From contig NZ_CP112998.1 of assembly GCF_026625565.1 (NCBI RefSeq), positions 6,112,501-6,176,500 on the forward strand: DNA of 64,000 nucleotides. Reading direction: 5' to 3'. Origin of the DNA: Dyadobacter pollutisoli. Its GTDB lineage: Bacteria; Bacteroidota; Bacteroidia; Cytophagales; Spirosomataceae. The notes beneath the pieces are model-generated. The model did no database searches and was not told where the DNA came from. It saw only the letters and a list, made by a program, of their open reading frames with translations. The translations under genes and the position numbers were made by a program. Below, in pieces: positions 47,147 to 55,635 of the stretch (within the stretch, counting starts at the first letter, position 1; every line of letters begins with the position of its first letter).

Positions 47147-48799
47147 TTATTTCTTTTTCAGGATTTCGTTGTAGCGGGCAGAGTCTTTAAAGAGTGCGAG
47201 AGCAGCTTTAACCTCCGCATCTTCATTGAAGGATGCCTCTCGCATACCTTTTTCAAGGTAGTAGTGTTTGATAATTTCCTCTTCCACTACTTGTTTAATT
47301 TCCGGTTTGAAAATCTGCAAATCGTTGTCCTTGCTATGCGTAAGCTTCGATTTTAATGCTTTCAGTTGATCTTCAATCACTTCCAGCGATTTCTCTTTTT
47401 TAGCAGAAGCTTCCAGATTATTAAGGTCCCTTTCAACTTGCGTGGTGTAGTCGTACTCTTTATCACCAAGCCATTTCACGAATGCAGCATATTCAGCGTC
47501 AGTCAAATGAAACTCCTTTGCGGGCTTAATGGTAGGGTGCTCAAAATGATATTTCACCGCATAGTCGAAGAACAGACGGTTGCGGCCCAAAGACGTAGCT
47601 AATGGTGAATAGGTCTCTTTTTCAGTCAGGATATCAGGTAAAATACCGCCTCCATCAAATACTGAGCGTCCATTACTGGTTTTGAATTCGGTCATTAATG
47701 AATCAGCAATTTTACCTACGCTGCCGTCATCATTACGGTGGCTGTAATCAATCGCCTGAATACACCGGCCGCTGGGAATGTAGTATTTAGCCGTTGTGAT
47801 CTTCATTTTGGTGTTGAATGAAAGATCGCGGGTAGTTTGCACAAGACCTTTTCCGTAAGTACGCTGACCAATCAGCACGCCGCGGTCATAGTCCTGAATA
47901 ACTCCCGAAACGATCTCAGCAGCAGAAGCACTGCGATTGTTGGTAAGCACTACAACGGGAATTTCAGTATCCAATGCAGGATTGTAGGCTGTGTAAGTTT
48001 TATTCCACTCGCTCACTTTGCCTTTGGTAGAAACAATTTCCTGACCTTTTGGAATAAATATATTTGATATTTCAATGGCCATGTTCAGCAGTCCACCCGG
48101 ATTATCTCGAAGATCGAGTACCACGTATTTCATGCCTTTTCCTTTTAGCTCCTGAAATGCATTGCGAACTTCACGGGATGCTGTTGCGGTAAAATCTTTC
48201 AAATCAATGTACCCCACATCTTCACTGATCATGCCGTAGTAAGGAACATTGGTCACTTTTACGATGTCCCGGTTAAGCGAAATTTCGAGTGGTTTCGTGA
48301 TTCCGTAACGTTTTACAGTCAGGGTAACGCTGGTTTGGGTCTGGCCTTTTAATAATTTTCCGGTATCAAAATCCTCTCTCGTCGAAAGATCTATTCCATT
48401 AATCTTTGTGATTTCATCGCCAAGCTGTAATCCCGCTTTCTGAGCTGGCGTATCTTCATACACCATCATCACCGTATGCTTCCCGTCCGCTGAGTTGACC
48501 ATCGCACCGATACCATTGTATTTGCCGGTAGTCATAGTCATATAATCCTCAATATCATCCTCCGCATAGTAAACGGTGTAAGGATCAAGTGACCGCAGCA
48601 TGTTATCGATACTCGTCTTAATCAGTTGATTAGGATTGATTTCGTCGACATAATAAGCATTCAATTCCTTGAACAGTGTGGCGTATATATCGAGGTTACG
48701 GGCAATTTCGAAGAGGCGGTCGTCCTGCCGGAAAGAAACAAATGCAAGACCTGCAATAACTGGTATGGTCAACCAGATCGAGCGAAGATACTTTTTCAT
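47147..48799 (-). CDS. S41 family C-terminal processing peptidase
   Basis: A 550-aa protease with an N-terminal membrane anchor (about 8-24), a PDZ domain (about 95-185, with GIGAMV, AGLQLGDEI and a ligand-binding loop), and a tail-specific peptidase domain. The catalytic Ser is in SASAAEIVSG (about 298), with the lysine in TYGKGLVQ (about 325). Such proteases trim or degrade envelope proteins. A charged helical tail follows. ATG at 48799. Confidence 0.93.
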   Translation of the reverse strand: MKKYLRSIWLTIPVIAGLAFVSFRQDDRLFEIARNLDIYATLFKELNAYYVDEINPNQLIKTSIDNMLRSLDPYTVYYAEDDIEDYMTMTTGKYNGIGAMVNSADGKHTVMMVYEDTPAQKAGLQLGDEITKINGIDLSTREDFDTGKLLKGQTQTSVTLTVKRYGITKPLEISLNRDIVKVTNVPYYGMISEDVGYIDLKDFTATASREVRNAFQELKGKGMKYVVLDLRDNPGGLLNMAIEISNIFIPKGQEIVSTKGKVSEWNKTYTAYNPALDTEIPVVVLTNNRSASAAEIVSGVIQDYDRGVLIGQRTYGKGLVQTTRDLSFNTKMKITTAKYYIPSGRCIQAIDYSHRNDDGSVGKIADSLMTEFKTSNGRSVFDGGGILPDILTEKETYSPLATSLGRNRLFFDYAVKYHFEHPTIKPAKEFHLTDAEYAAFVKWLGDKEYDYTTQVERDLNNLEASAKKEKSLEVIEDQLKALKSKLTHSKDNDLQIFKPEIKQVVEEEIIKHYYLEKGMREASFNEDAEVKAALALFKDSARYNEILKKK

Positions 48800-48805
48800 C
48801 TATGT

Positions 48806-49222
48806 TCAGGAATTAGATTGATTTTTCGGATGGGCCGCAGGCAATCTTTCAAGTCTTTTGAGCGATTGTTTCATAGCCGTTTCAATAACGTCGTAAGATG
48901 TTATTTCTTTTGCAAGATACAAAAAAGCAATGTATGAAGGTCTTGATTCCGTGGGTAATGCAAGCAGGGATGCTTTATTGAGCCGGTAGGATTCCCGACA
49001 ACGGCGACGTACCAGATTCCGGTCAACGGCTCGTTTGAACTGCTTCTTGGAAATGGAAAATAGCACCTGCGGAAGTGGGGGAGGTGACTGTATGTCGTAG
49101 ATATACAGCACTCTAAAAGGAAAAAGGTAGAACGTATGAATCTCCGCACTACCTCTCTGAAAAAGCCTTCCGATAAGTCGGGGGCTACACAAACGTTCCT
49201 TTTTACCAAATGTTTGTTTCAA
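48806..49222 (-). CDS. rnpA: Ribonuclease P protein component
   Basis: The protein subunit of RNase P, which matures tRNA 5' ends. I chose a TTG start at 49220-49222, giving KQTFGKKERLCSPRLIGRLF after the start and matching the usual N-terminus; a second TTG nine codons upstream (49249) is possible and there is no ATG. The RNR motif is split as KKQFKRAVDRNLVRRRCRESYR (parts AVDRNLVRRRCRE, about 65-77). It follows rpmH as in most bacteria, with an attenuator-like hairpin between them. Confidence 0.9.
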   Translation of the reverse strand: MKQTFGKKERLCSPRLIGRLFQRGSAEIHTFYLFPFRVLYIYDIQSPPPLPQVLFSISKKQFKRAVDRNLVRRRCRESYRLNKASLLALPTESRPSYIAFLYLAKEITSYDVIETAMKQSLKRLERLPAAHPKNQSNS

Positions 49223-49240
49223 GTTCTTGTAGAAAAAAGT

Positions 49241-49276
49241 GTCTGACAAGTTTGAGAATTATCGAACTTGTCAGAC
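49241..49276 (-). terminator. Attenuator-like hairpin between rpmH and rnpA
   Basis: A perfect 12-bp inverted repeat GTCTGACAAGTT/AACTTGTCAGAC has a 12-nt loop. Read on the minus strand it is followed by ACTTTTTTC. It lies between the rpmH stop (49321) and the rnpA start (49222). It could reduce rnpA expression relative to rpmH, since cells need far more L34 than RNase P protein. That reading is inference. Confidence 0.7.
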
Positions 49277-49320
49277 TATGAAAAGACTAGGCGTCCCCTA
49301 CTCAAACTTTCAAACACTGA

Positions 49321-49479
49321 TTATTGCTTATGACGTTTTTCGTCTGAAACCGTTAGTTTCCAACGGCCTTTTTTACGACGACCGGCAACTACTTTACGCC
49401 CGTTTGCCGTGGACATTCTTTCACGGAAACCGTGCTTATTTCTCCTCTTGCGATTCGATGGTTGAAAGGTACGTTTCAT
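49321..49479 (-). CDS. rpmH: 50S ribosomal protein L34
   Basis: The 52-aa protein starts MKRTFQPSNRKRRNKHGFRE and ends with the basic stretch TVSDEKRHKQ. It is extremely basic and matches the conserved L34 N-terminus (MKRTFQPSxRKRxxxHGFRxRM). The ATG is at 49477-49479 and TAA at 49321-49323. It was missed by a 60-residue cut-off. The promoter upstream fits a strongly expressed gene. Confidence 0.97.
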   Translation of the reverse strand: MKRTFQPSNRKRRNKHGFRERMSTANGRKVVAGRRKKGRWKLTVSDEKRHKQ

Positions 49480-49532
49480 CTCAGTATCAAATTATTGCGA
49501 TATAAATCTCTTCTACCCGTAATTTTGGCTTG

Positions 49533-49563
49533 CAAAGGTAGACAAAAATTTAAATTATGTCAA
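49533..49563 (-). promoter_or_regulatory. Promoter of rpmH-rnpA
   Basis: On the minus strand: TTGACA at 49563-49558, a 17-nt spacer, then TACCTTTG at 49540-49533. The -7 element is exact and the upstream hexamer is unusually close to a classical -35. The rpmH ATG is 53 nt downstream. Confidence 0.75.
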
Positions 49564-49603
49564 TGTTTAACTGGAATTTTAAAAAATATATCTCAGACAG
49601 CTG

Positions 49604-51019
49604 TCATTTATAGAAAAACTTTTTCTTGAAATACCATTCCGCACACCCATTGTTCACCTCCACAGAAGCCCAGGCAGGGTCCCAAAGGTCAGTAACAGAC
49701 AGTATTGTGTACGGCATATTTTTCAACTTAGGCACATATACCTGCGGTTCCTTTGTATTGAGAACCAGCGCTGTTCTGGCTATCATTTCCTGATTGTAGC
49801 GGTAGGCACGACCCGTAAGCAAATCAGACCAGGCTGAGCGGTAATTGAAATTACTGGTATAAATGGTCAGAAAGTATAATCCCACAGCCCATCCCAGTAC
49901 ACCGAGGCTTGTTGCAATTTTCACTTTGCCCTTCTCCATAGCCCTGAATGTCAGTACAAAAACATTGAAAGTCCAGCCGATCAATGTCCAGAAATTGATC
50001 ACACACTGCCCGCGAAGATTAGGGGGCTCGGCAATGGACCAGTAAGAGGGGAAGTAGCTCAGATAGAGGCATCCGGCAAAAATAAGTAGCGAAAGAGCCG
50101 GGTGAACTGATAAAAATTTGAACTCTCCTTTTTGTCTGGAATTGTAAAGCTGAGCCGCCAGGGGGATCAGTACCAATGTCAGCACACACAATGTTGGGGC
50201 CATTTTTGAAAAATTATGAATGCCCCAGACCAGACTATTTTTTAGTGAAAAGATAAGATTGTATTTCAATGGAGTAGGGTACAAGCCCGATTCGGCCCTG
50301 GCAGCATTACCCGGAGCCGTCACTGACAATACTCCGAATGCCAGCGAAATAATACTAAAAAGCAATTCCTTCCATTGCAACTTCCTCTTGCTCATACTGC
50401 GAAAAAAGAAAAGAGAACCAGAAAGTATCACCAGCCAAACCAGTGTATACTCATTCATTCCGATCAATAAAATGAGTCCCAGGCATAGCAATGTTACATT
50501 TGTACTGGTAAGCGCGGGATAGTGCCGGAATAAATAAGCAAAAAGATAGAGCGTGCCAATGTCTGCAACGGTGTAGTAATAGCCGGTATACCAATAAAAA
50601 TAACCTGAAATGGCAGGCATTTCGGCAAGCATTACAAAAAGCAGCAGAAACGCAAAAAGCCCGGTTTGCCAGGCAGGAAATTTGTTTAATGTAAGTGCTT
50701 TTACAAAGCAGAAAAAAGCATGAACGTATACTAAAAGCAACACGATTGGGGCAATTTTATAGCCCAGGTAGGAATCATACGCCAGCGGCTGAGTGGAGGA
50801 TATCAATGTGCCAATGTAGCGACCAGACCAGGTTTTCCAATAATGTTGCTGGTAGCCCCAATACCCCAAATCTTTGACAGCGAGGGTGTGACAGTAGTCG
50901 TCGGTAGTTGGGAAAGTAAAAAATGAGACGCCAATAAACGGCAACAAAAGAACTACAAAAGCCAATACTAGCAACTTCTGTTTGTTGCCAGGATTTTCAA
51001 ACCAGGACAAATGGATCAT
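49604..51019 (-). CDS. Polytopic membrane protein, DUF6056-like
   Basis: A 471-aa protein with about eleven hydrophobic segments. The first extracytoplasmic loop has FTFPTTDDYCHTLAVKDLGYWGYQQHYWKTWSGRYIGTL, with TTDDYC and TWSGR as the acidic and aromatic core parts (about 35-70). Such DD-containing loops recall GT-C glycosyltransferases. The last 90 residues form an extracytoplasmic domain. It stands alone on the minus strand, between rpmH and accessory DNA. Confidence 0.75.
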   Translation of the reverse strand: MIHLSWFENPGNKQKLLVLAFVVLLLPFIGVSFFTFPTTDDYCHTLAVKDLGYWGYQQHYWKTWSGRYIGTLISSTQPLAYDSYLGYKIAPIVLLLVYVHAFFCFVKALTLNKFPAWQTGLFAFLLLFVMLAEMPAISGYFYWYTGYYYTVADIGTLYLFAYLFRHYPALTSTNVTLLCLGLILLIGMNEYTLVWLVILSGSLFFFRSMSKRKLQWKELLFSIISLAFGVLSVTAPGNAARAESGLYPTPLKYNLIFSLKNSLVWGIHNFSKMAPTLCVLTLVLIPLAAQLYNSRQKGEFKFLSVHPALSLLIFAGCLYLSYFPSYWSIAEPPNLRGQCVINFWTLIGWTFNVFVLTFRAMEKGKVKIATSLGVLGWAVGLYFLTIYTSNFNYRSAWSDLLTGRAYRYNQEMIARTALVLNTKEPQVYVPKLKNMPYTILSVTDLWDPAWASVEVNNGCAEWYFKKKFFYK

Positions 51020-51212
51020 GAGTAAATGTTTCTATTCTGACGTCAGGATGATATTCAAACTTAAAACATTTATTTCTAATGATAGCAGTTTTGTCCCTCA
51101 AAGCACACCTGATCCCGTACCCGGTTGACTAAACGGTTGATTTTAAAATTAGACGGCTAATCCAGATTCTTTTTTTAAAAATGTATGGAATTTTTGAATG
51201 AAAGATGGAATG

Positions 51213-51401
51213 CTACGCGGTTGGAAGGACCATTGCTGAGTAGTTTTTATAAAACGATTCCCGGATGTCTTCAAGGTGATTGTTTACAAGCCAGTTGCGG
51301 AAATGTATATCATCTTCCATTCTACAATGAACGATGCGGCCCTCGGAGAGGACAAGTGTGAAGGTTTTTTGCGTTTGTAGAAATTTAAGTATTGAGCAGC
51401 A
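51213..51401 (-). pseudogene. Coding-like fragment without a start codon
   Basis: The minus-strand frame reads FLQTQKTFTLVLSEGR then IVHCRMEDDIHFRNWLVNNHL and ends YSAMVLPTA before TAG at 51213. The composition looks like real protein. Upstream in frame is a stop with no ATG before the single M in RMEDD. A 35-aa peptide from that M is possible. It may be the tail of a decayed gene. Otherwise 51020-51546 holds nothing that I can name. Confidence 0.35.
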
Positions 51402-51546
51402 CCATGTTCAAATCCCGAAAAATGTGAGCTTGTGGTAGTCATATGCGTAATTTCATTGTAAAACGGTCGCAAGATGAGACAATGCCGATTAATGTAATTC
51501 GGAGCGCAATGGGAAAGAGGGGAGTAATTGTTGCTAACAATACTTT

Positions 51547-51655
51547 AATTGGTCTAAAAGGCAAAAAGGCCACTGTCTTTCGATAGTGACTTCTTCAATG
51601 TAGCGGGAGCTGTCCGGGATCGCCCGCCGCTCGCACCAGCGACCTTTGGGTTATG
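51547..51655 (-). pseudogene. Degenerate tRNA-fMet 3' half plus terminator copy
   Basis: 51547-51612 resembles 53119-53190: a decayed terminator hairpin (51568-51591) and the tRNA 3' end TGTAGCGGGAGCTG (51599-51612). A GC-rich insert of about 23 nt (51613-51635) follows, then CCAGCGACCTTTGGGTTATGA (minus its end, 51636-51655), which is identical to the T-arm/anticodon part of the intact tRNA at 61503. The 5' half of the tRNA is missing. It looks like a remnant of an earlier integration or a decayed tandem tRNA. Confidence 0.7.
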
Positions 51656-51717
51656 ATCGTAATCGCGCTCGATCGCAAGAGCATCAATTGGGGATCAAGC
51701 TGAATTCTTGGGGAATA

Positions 51718-52710
51718 TTAAGCATAGAGTTTGGTAAGCCTGAATAGGAAAAATGGAATATCTCTCACTCCTCTGGATGACGACCTAAAAGCCTTGATCT
51801 TCGCATTGAAGGACTCAGCCGAAGCATTCGTGCTTCTGTTATTGAAGAAGTTCAGAATGTCCAGATAGTGGGTTTGAATAGATTTGGCAACGGTTTTGAA
51901 AGAATCAAGGCCGCAATCTTCCACTTGATTGTACCAGAGCGCAAGCTTTTTGAAGGCATGTTCTTTTGATTTACAAGTCCTAAAAATTGTCCCTAATCCT
52001 GTCGCCAGCTTGTAGGCTTGGTTTATGAGCGGATAACGCTCAAAGAGCAATCTGGAACGCTGGATTTGCGAAGCAGTCCATTTGTCGCAGTGCTTAAATA
52101 ACAAATAACGGCTTCTGACCAATAGCTGCTTGATTGTATCACCGTTTGCAAGAATTTCAGGTTCGTATGGCACACCTGCCTGCTTTGCAGCTTCAATAGC
52201 CTGATTCTCTTGATCCAGAGCTTGCCAACGATGTTTGATCCTGATTTCCTGGACAGCATCATAAGCAAGTTTTTGAACGTGAAACCGGTCTATAACCTTT
52301 GCTGCTTTGGAGAAACACCGACTGACTATCATTCCCATATTGGCAGCCATATCCAGTGTTACTTCCCGCACTTTGCTGCGAATACGCTTGGGAATTTTTC
52401 GCAAAACCTCAATCACTGATGCTGCTTGCGTACCCTTTATCATTGCCAGCAAAGAGCCTTTTCTACCTTTTGCAGCCTTATTAGTTACAATCGTGTAAAG
52501 TTCGCCATTGGATAGTGAAGTTTCGTCAATACTTAAATATGGACCGGTGTTTTCTGGATACAAAAGCCATTCAGCAGCATGCTCGCGCTGACCCCAGTCT
52601 TTGTAATCACTGATGTGGTCCTTGTATTGCTGTTGAAGCTGTTTGCCGTCGAGATGAAAGTATTTGCCTAGCTGTGAACAACTGACGGGATTATTATCAA
52701 TACATTGTTT
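51718..52710 (-). CDS. ISAon1/ISL3-like transposase, catalytic part
   Basis: The listed frame from a TTG at 52563 encodes 281 aa, but the same frame is open back to 52710 and adds GKYFHLDGKQLQQQYKDHIS and following residues. DDE residues fit YLSIDETSL (first D), KVIDRFHVQKL (second D) and NASAESFNAKIKAFR (E). There is no ATG before LLAMIKG. The frame overlaps the end of the N-terminal frame by 14 nt at an A-rich stretch and lies +1 to it, so a programmed frame change is likely. Confidence 0.85.
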   Translation of the reverse strand, partial: KQCIDNNPVSCSQLGKYFHLDGKQLQQQYKDHISDYKDWGQREHAAEWLLYPENTGPYLSIDETSLSNGELYTIVTNKAAKGRKGSLLAMIKGTQAASVIEVLRKIPKRIRSKVREVTLDMAANMGMIVSRCFSKAAKVIDRFHVQKLAYDAVQEIRIKHRWQALDQENQAIEAAKQAGVPYEPEILANGDTIKQLLVRSRYLLFKHCDKWTASQIQRSRLLFERYPLINQAYKLATGLGTIFRTCKSKEHAFKKLALWYNQVEDCGLDSFKTVAKSIQTHYLDILNFFNNRSTNASAESFNAKIKAFRSSSRGVRDIPFFLFRLTKLYA

Positions 52711-53047
52711 TTAAAAAATCAGCGAACTCCTTGGTCATCCGAGTTCCCTGTTGCACTACATTCCAATCCCTGCTAACAATGTCGCCGGTGTCCTTGACTT
52801 CCCACCGGCGGCGCTTGATACAGAGTGTGACACGTTGGTTACGAATCGGAAAATCCTGAATGTATATCTCGGGTAAAAAGCCTTTGGACTCTAATTTTTG
52901 ATCCTTGTATTCGGCAGGAGGAAGATTCTTTTCTTCCAGATAGATATTCAGGCCAGTGAGGCCTTCAACTATTTTGGAAAGCTCGAAATAATCGAGGATG
53001 CCCTCGGGCAACAGGAAACGGACTAGGGCTTGGTAAGACTCTTGCAA
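52697..53047 (-). CDS. ISAon1-like transposase, N-terminal part
   Basis: A 116-aa protein beginning MQESYQALVRFLLPEGILDYFEL. It carries a basic segment, RVTLCIKRRRWEVKDTGDIV, and ends TKEFADFLKTMY. In this IS group the first reading frame provides the DNA-binding N-terminal region and the catalytic frame follows. ATG at 53047. The final codons overlap the A-rich frame-change site near 52706-52714. Confidence 0.85.
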   Translation of the reverse strand: MQESYQALVRFLLPEGILDYFELSKIVEGLTGLNIYLEEKNLPPAEYKDQKLESKGFLPEIYIQDFPIRNQRVTLCIKRRRWEVKDTGDIVSRDWNVVQQGTRMTKEFADFLKTMY

Positions 53048-53139
53048 TGCTCTTTAAATTGATTCATCGCAAAACAAACAATTATTTTCCTTCCCCCCAA
53101 CTTTTCGGACTGATCCTCAATTGGTCCAAAACGCAAAAA

Positions 53140-53163
53140 GGCCACCATCTTTCGATAGTGACC
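53140..53163 (-). terminator. Native terminator hairpin of the tRNA-fMet locus
   Basis: On the minus strand GGTCACTATC and GATGGTGGCC pair over 10 bp (with G-U pairs) around a GAAA tetraloop, followed by TTTTTGC. It lies 9 nt beyond the left copy of the tRNA 3' end, where a tRNA terminator would have been before integration. A decayed copy is at 51568-51591. Confidence 0.75.
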
Positions 53164-53171
53164 TTCTTCAA

Positions 53172-53190
53172 TGTAGCGGGAGCTGGACTC
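53172..53190. repeat. attL core: 19-bp copy of the tRNA-fMet 3' end
   Basis: TGTAGCGGGAGCTGGACTC is identical to 61501-61519, where it covers the 3' end of the intact tRNA. It marks the left end of the integrative element. Confidence 0.85.
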
Positions 53191-53325
53191 AATATGTTTA
53201 AATATTGCTTTTTGGTATGGAGCCCTAAAACTGTTAAAAAAGCCCTTATTTAGTCAGATATCAGACTTTTTAGCCTTGCGATATATTAAATCAAATATGA
53301 GAGAATTAAAGTAAATTAAATAATT

Positions 53326-53357
53326 CCGTCCAATATTCCGTCCAATCCGTTGGGCGG
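53326..53357. promoter_or_regulatory. Left arm-type repeats of the integrase
   Basis: CCGTCCAA at 53326-53333 and 53338-53345 (12-bp spacing), then an inverted variant TTGGGCGG at 53350-53357. The same octamer occurs three times at the right end (61398-61444). A -7 promoter element TACTTTTG at 53373-53380 follows, so integrase binding could also repress int. Confidence 0.7.
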
Positions 53358-53372
53358 AGTAAATAGAATAAG

Positions 53373-53380
53373 TACTTTTG
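53373..53380 (+). promoter_or_regulatory. Promoter -7 element of the integrase gene
   Basis: TACTTTTG matches TAnnTTTG and ends 22 nt before the int ATG. No exact -33 TTTG is seen. Confidence 0.5.
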
Positions 53381-53402
53381 ACCGTGTTCAAATTCTTAAA
53401 CT

Positions 53403-54722
53403 ATGGCAAGGAAAACTACCTCTCAAATCACTTACATCCTGCACGATCCGAAGGCAAAGGCAGAAACCCCGATCTATGGCATTATAAGATTCAACAACGA
53501 CAGAATAAAAGTATCAACCGGTTTTAAGGTTCTTCCAGAGCATTGGGACGGTGCTAAGTACGACAAGGCAGGCAAACTTGTAAGTCAGGGACGGCAGCGG
53601 GTTAAAAACGTGTTGTTAGCGTCTAATAAAGATCAGGTGAACAGATACCTATCTGATATGGAGCAAGAGGTTTCCAGGCTCTTGAATGAGATGAAGTCCG
53701 AGAGGGTGGCAGTCACGAAGGAGGCTGTTAAACACGCAATAGACAATTGGAAAAACCCGAAGGAGATCGAAACAGATACCGTTCCTAAGCTTTATAGGTT
53801 TATTCAGGACTTTATTGATAAATCGCCTGAACGCACGAACTCAAAGGGCACCAAGATTACCCATAGGACGATTCAAAAGTATAACACGGTCTTTTCAGTC
53901 CTGAAAGAATTTGCAAGTGGCTACGACAGGGTTGTTGATTTTAACACCATTGATATTGTCTTTTATACCGACTTCAAGCAATATTTAGAGCAAAAGGAAT
54001 TTTCAGTAAATAACATTGGGAAATACATTCAAACCTTAAAAGTCTGGTTGAATGATGCGGTGACTTATGGCAAAAGTGACAATAAAGCACATCAGAGCCT
54101 TAAATTTAAGGTGACTAATGAGGAGTCAGATTCTATTTACCTCTCTGAAAAGGAACTAAAACAAATAGCAGAAATTGACTTGTCCGACAACAAAAGGTTG
54201 GAGCAAGTGAGGGACTTGTTTTTGGTTGGATGTTATACCGGCCTGAGATTTTCTGACCTAACCACTTTGAAATCAAGCCAAATAAAAAATGGTTTCATTC
54301 GAATAGAGCAAAATAAGACGTTAGGGAAGGTTGTTATTCCTTGCTTCCCCATTGTCGAACAAATGTTTAAGAAGTATGACGGCAATTTACCTTGTGCGAT
54401 CTCTAACCAAAAAATGAATGATTACATAAAGGAGGTCTGCGAGCTTGCAAAATGGGAAACATTGGAAAGCATTTCGATCACAAAGGGAGGCAAGCGTATT
54501 ACCAAGACCGTTCCAAAATGGCAACTTGTTAAGACGCACACTGCACGGCGGTCTTTTGCTACCAATATGTATTTGAGAGGGATACCAGCAAAAACAATAA
54601 TGGCGGTAACGGGGCACGCAACCGAAAAATCTTTCAACAAATACATTAAAGTGACACAAGAAGAGCATGCAATTTTGATGAAAAAGCAATTTGACAGAGG
54701 GGTGTTCCGAGAGGCTATGTGA
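53403..54722 (+). CDS. int: Tyrosine-type integrase
   Basis: The 439-aa recombinase has an arm-DNA-binding N-terminus (ETPIYGIIRFNNDRIKVSTGF, parts within residues 20-42), a SAM-like core-binding domain (about 125-230) and the catalytic domain. Catalytic residues fit R in YTGLRFSDL (about 281), H and R in THTARRSFA (about 380), H in VTGHATEKSF (about 405) and Tyr in NKYIKV (about 413). This is the Bacteroidota phage/transposon integrase type. It probably catalyses exchange at the 19-bp tRNA core. Confidence 0.95.
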   Translation: MARKTTSQITYILHDPKAKAETPIYGIIRFNNDRIKVSTGFKVLPEHWDGAKYDKAGKLVSQGRQRVKNVLLASNKDQVNRYLSDMEQEVSRLLNEMKSERVAVTKEAVKHAIDNWKNPKEIETDTVPKLYRFIQDFIDKSPERTNSKGTKITHRTIQKYNTVFSVLKEFASGYDRVVDFNTIDIVFYTDFKQYLEQKEFSVNNIGKYIQTLKVWLNDAVTYGKSDNKAHQSLKFKVTNEESDSIYLSEKELKQIAEIDLSDNKRLEQVRDLFLVGCYTGLRFSDLTTLKSSQIKNGFIRIEQNKTLGKVVIPCFPIVEQMFKKYDGNLPCAISNQKMNDYIKEVCELAKWETLESISITKGGKRITKTVPKWQLVKTHTARRSFATNMYLRGIPAKTIMAVTGHATEKSFNKYIKVTQEEHAILMKKQFDRGVFREAM

Positions 54723-54762
54723 TTGGCCTTCACTTTTGACCAATTTTAATTATTACCAAAAA

Positions 54763-55461
54763 ATGAATTCATTAGTAAATGTTGGAAGGTACTTTGATAA
54801 GCTTGTTAAGTTTTCAGGTAATACAGCGCGTTTTGCGGGCAACTTTGTGGGGGTTGAGCCTTTTCTTCCTGATGTTAACGAGATATCAATCATAGAGACC
54901 ATTCGAGAGGACGATTTTAAAGACAAGGTAAGGTCATACATGAATTCTAGCGATCTCGCATACAACGTGTTGGACATGATTGAGGATTGGCTAACAAGAG
55001 TCCCAGCATATCATTATCAGGCTTATTACATAAAAAATGCTTTTGGCCCGATATCGTATAATCCTGAAAACCCCTACGGGAGATTAGAGATTATCGATAA
55101 CCTTGCTCATGATTTATCGATGTGGGACTTAGTCAACTACCTTCATGACGAAAAAGCTCAATTTTCGGAACTTGCTGATTTAGACTCTGATAAACTTAAG
55201 TTGGATTGGTTGGGTACACCTTCTCAATTGGGTTTTATTATCAGCGAACTGGCAAAAAAAGGGTTTATAAAAGTACCTCAACGAAAAAATGGAAAGCCAA
55301 ATATGGCGAGTTTTGAAAGAGCTATCTTAAATTGTTTTGATGGGGACTTTGGCAAAGGGGTCGTTTATCAGGCAATAAATGACTTTGGTAGTGATACAAA
55401 CAAACTTGTTGATTCCAATAAGGCAAAATTCGTTATACCTGAAAGATCAGACCTTTCATGA
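54763..55461 (+). CDS. Unknown element protein, weak RteC-like C-terminus
   Basis: A 232-aa cytoplasmic protein with ATG at 54763 (MNSLVNVGRYFDKLV). The first half is acidic and helical. The C-terminal phrase LKLDWLGTPSQLGFIISELAKKGFIKVP (parts KLDWLGTPSQLGFIISELA, about 147-165) resembles the end of RteC-type regulators of Bacteroides conjugative transposons (W-x-G-S-xx-x-L-xx-LI). I rate this as weak. It lies 40 nt after int and may be cotranscribed. Confidence 0.6.
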   Translation: MNSLVNVGRYFDKLVKFSGNTARFAGNFVGVEPFLPDVNEISIIETIREDDFKDKVRSYMNSSDLAYNVLDMIEDWLTRVPAYHYQAYYIKNAFGPISYNPENPYGRLEIIDNLAHDLSMWDLVNYLHDEKAQFSELADLDSDKLKLDWLGTPSQLGFIISELAKKGFIKVPQRKNGKPNMASFERAILNCFDGDFGKGVVYQAINDFGSDTNKLVDSNKAKFVIPERSDLS

Positions 55462-55635
55462 TATGTTTATTGTCTGTGGGTCGGCATGAGACCTCATTTT
55501 TTTAACTAGCTGACTTGCAGTAATTTGTGATGGGCAATAGAATAAAATTTCCAAATTCTATGCTATTCTATGCTTGATTTCACTGTCGTTTTGGTGGTTC
55601 CTTTGAACCATTAAATAATTAAAACACAGTAAACA

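Larger units (their letters stand above)
51685..53123 (-). mobile_element. ISAon1-like insertion sequence
   Basis: About 1.44 kb with two transposase frames. Imperfect terminal inverted repeats of about 30 bp begin CAATTGGGGATCA on the left (51685) and, read inward from the right, CAATTGAGGATCA (53123). Both continue with GAA and then TTGGGG at matching positions. No clear target duplication was seen. It lies between two copies of the terminator/tRNA-end repeat. Confidence 0.8.

Noticed and set aside
51284..51472. 62-aa frame on the minus strand
   Set aside because: The adjacent frame at 51213-51401 looks more protein-like; this one has no homology-like features.
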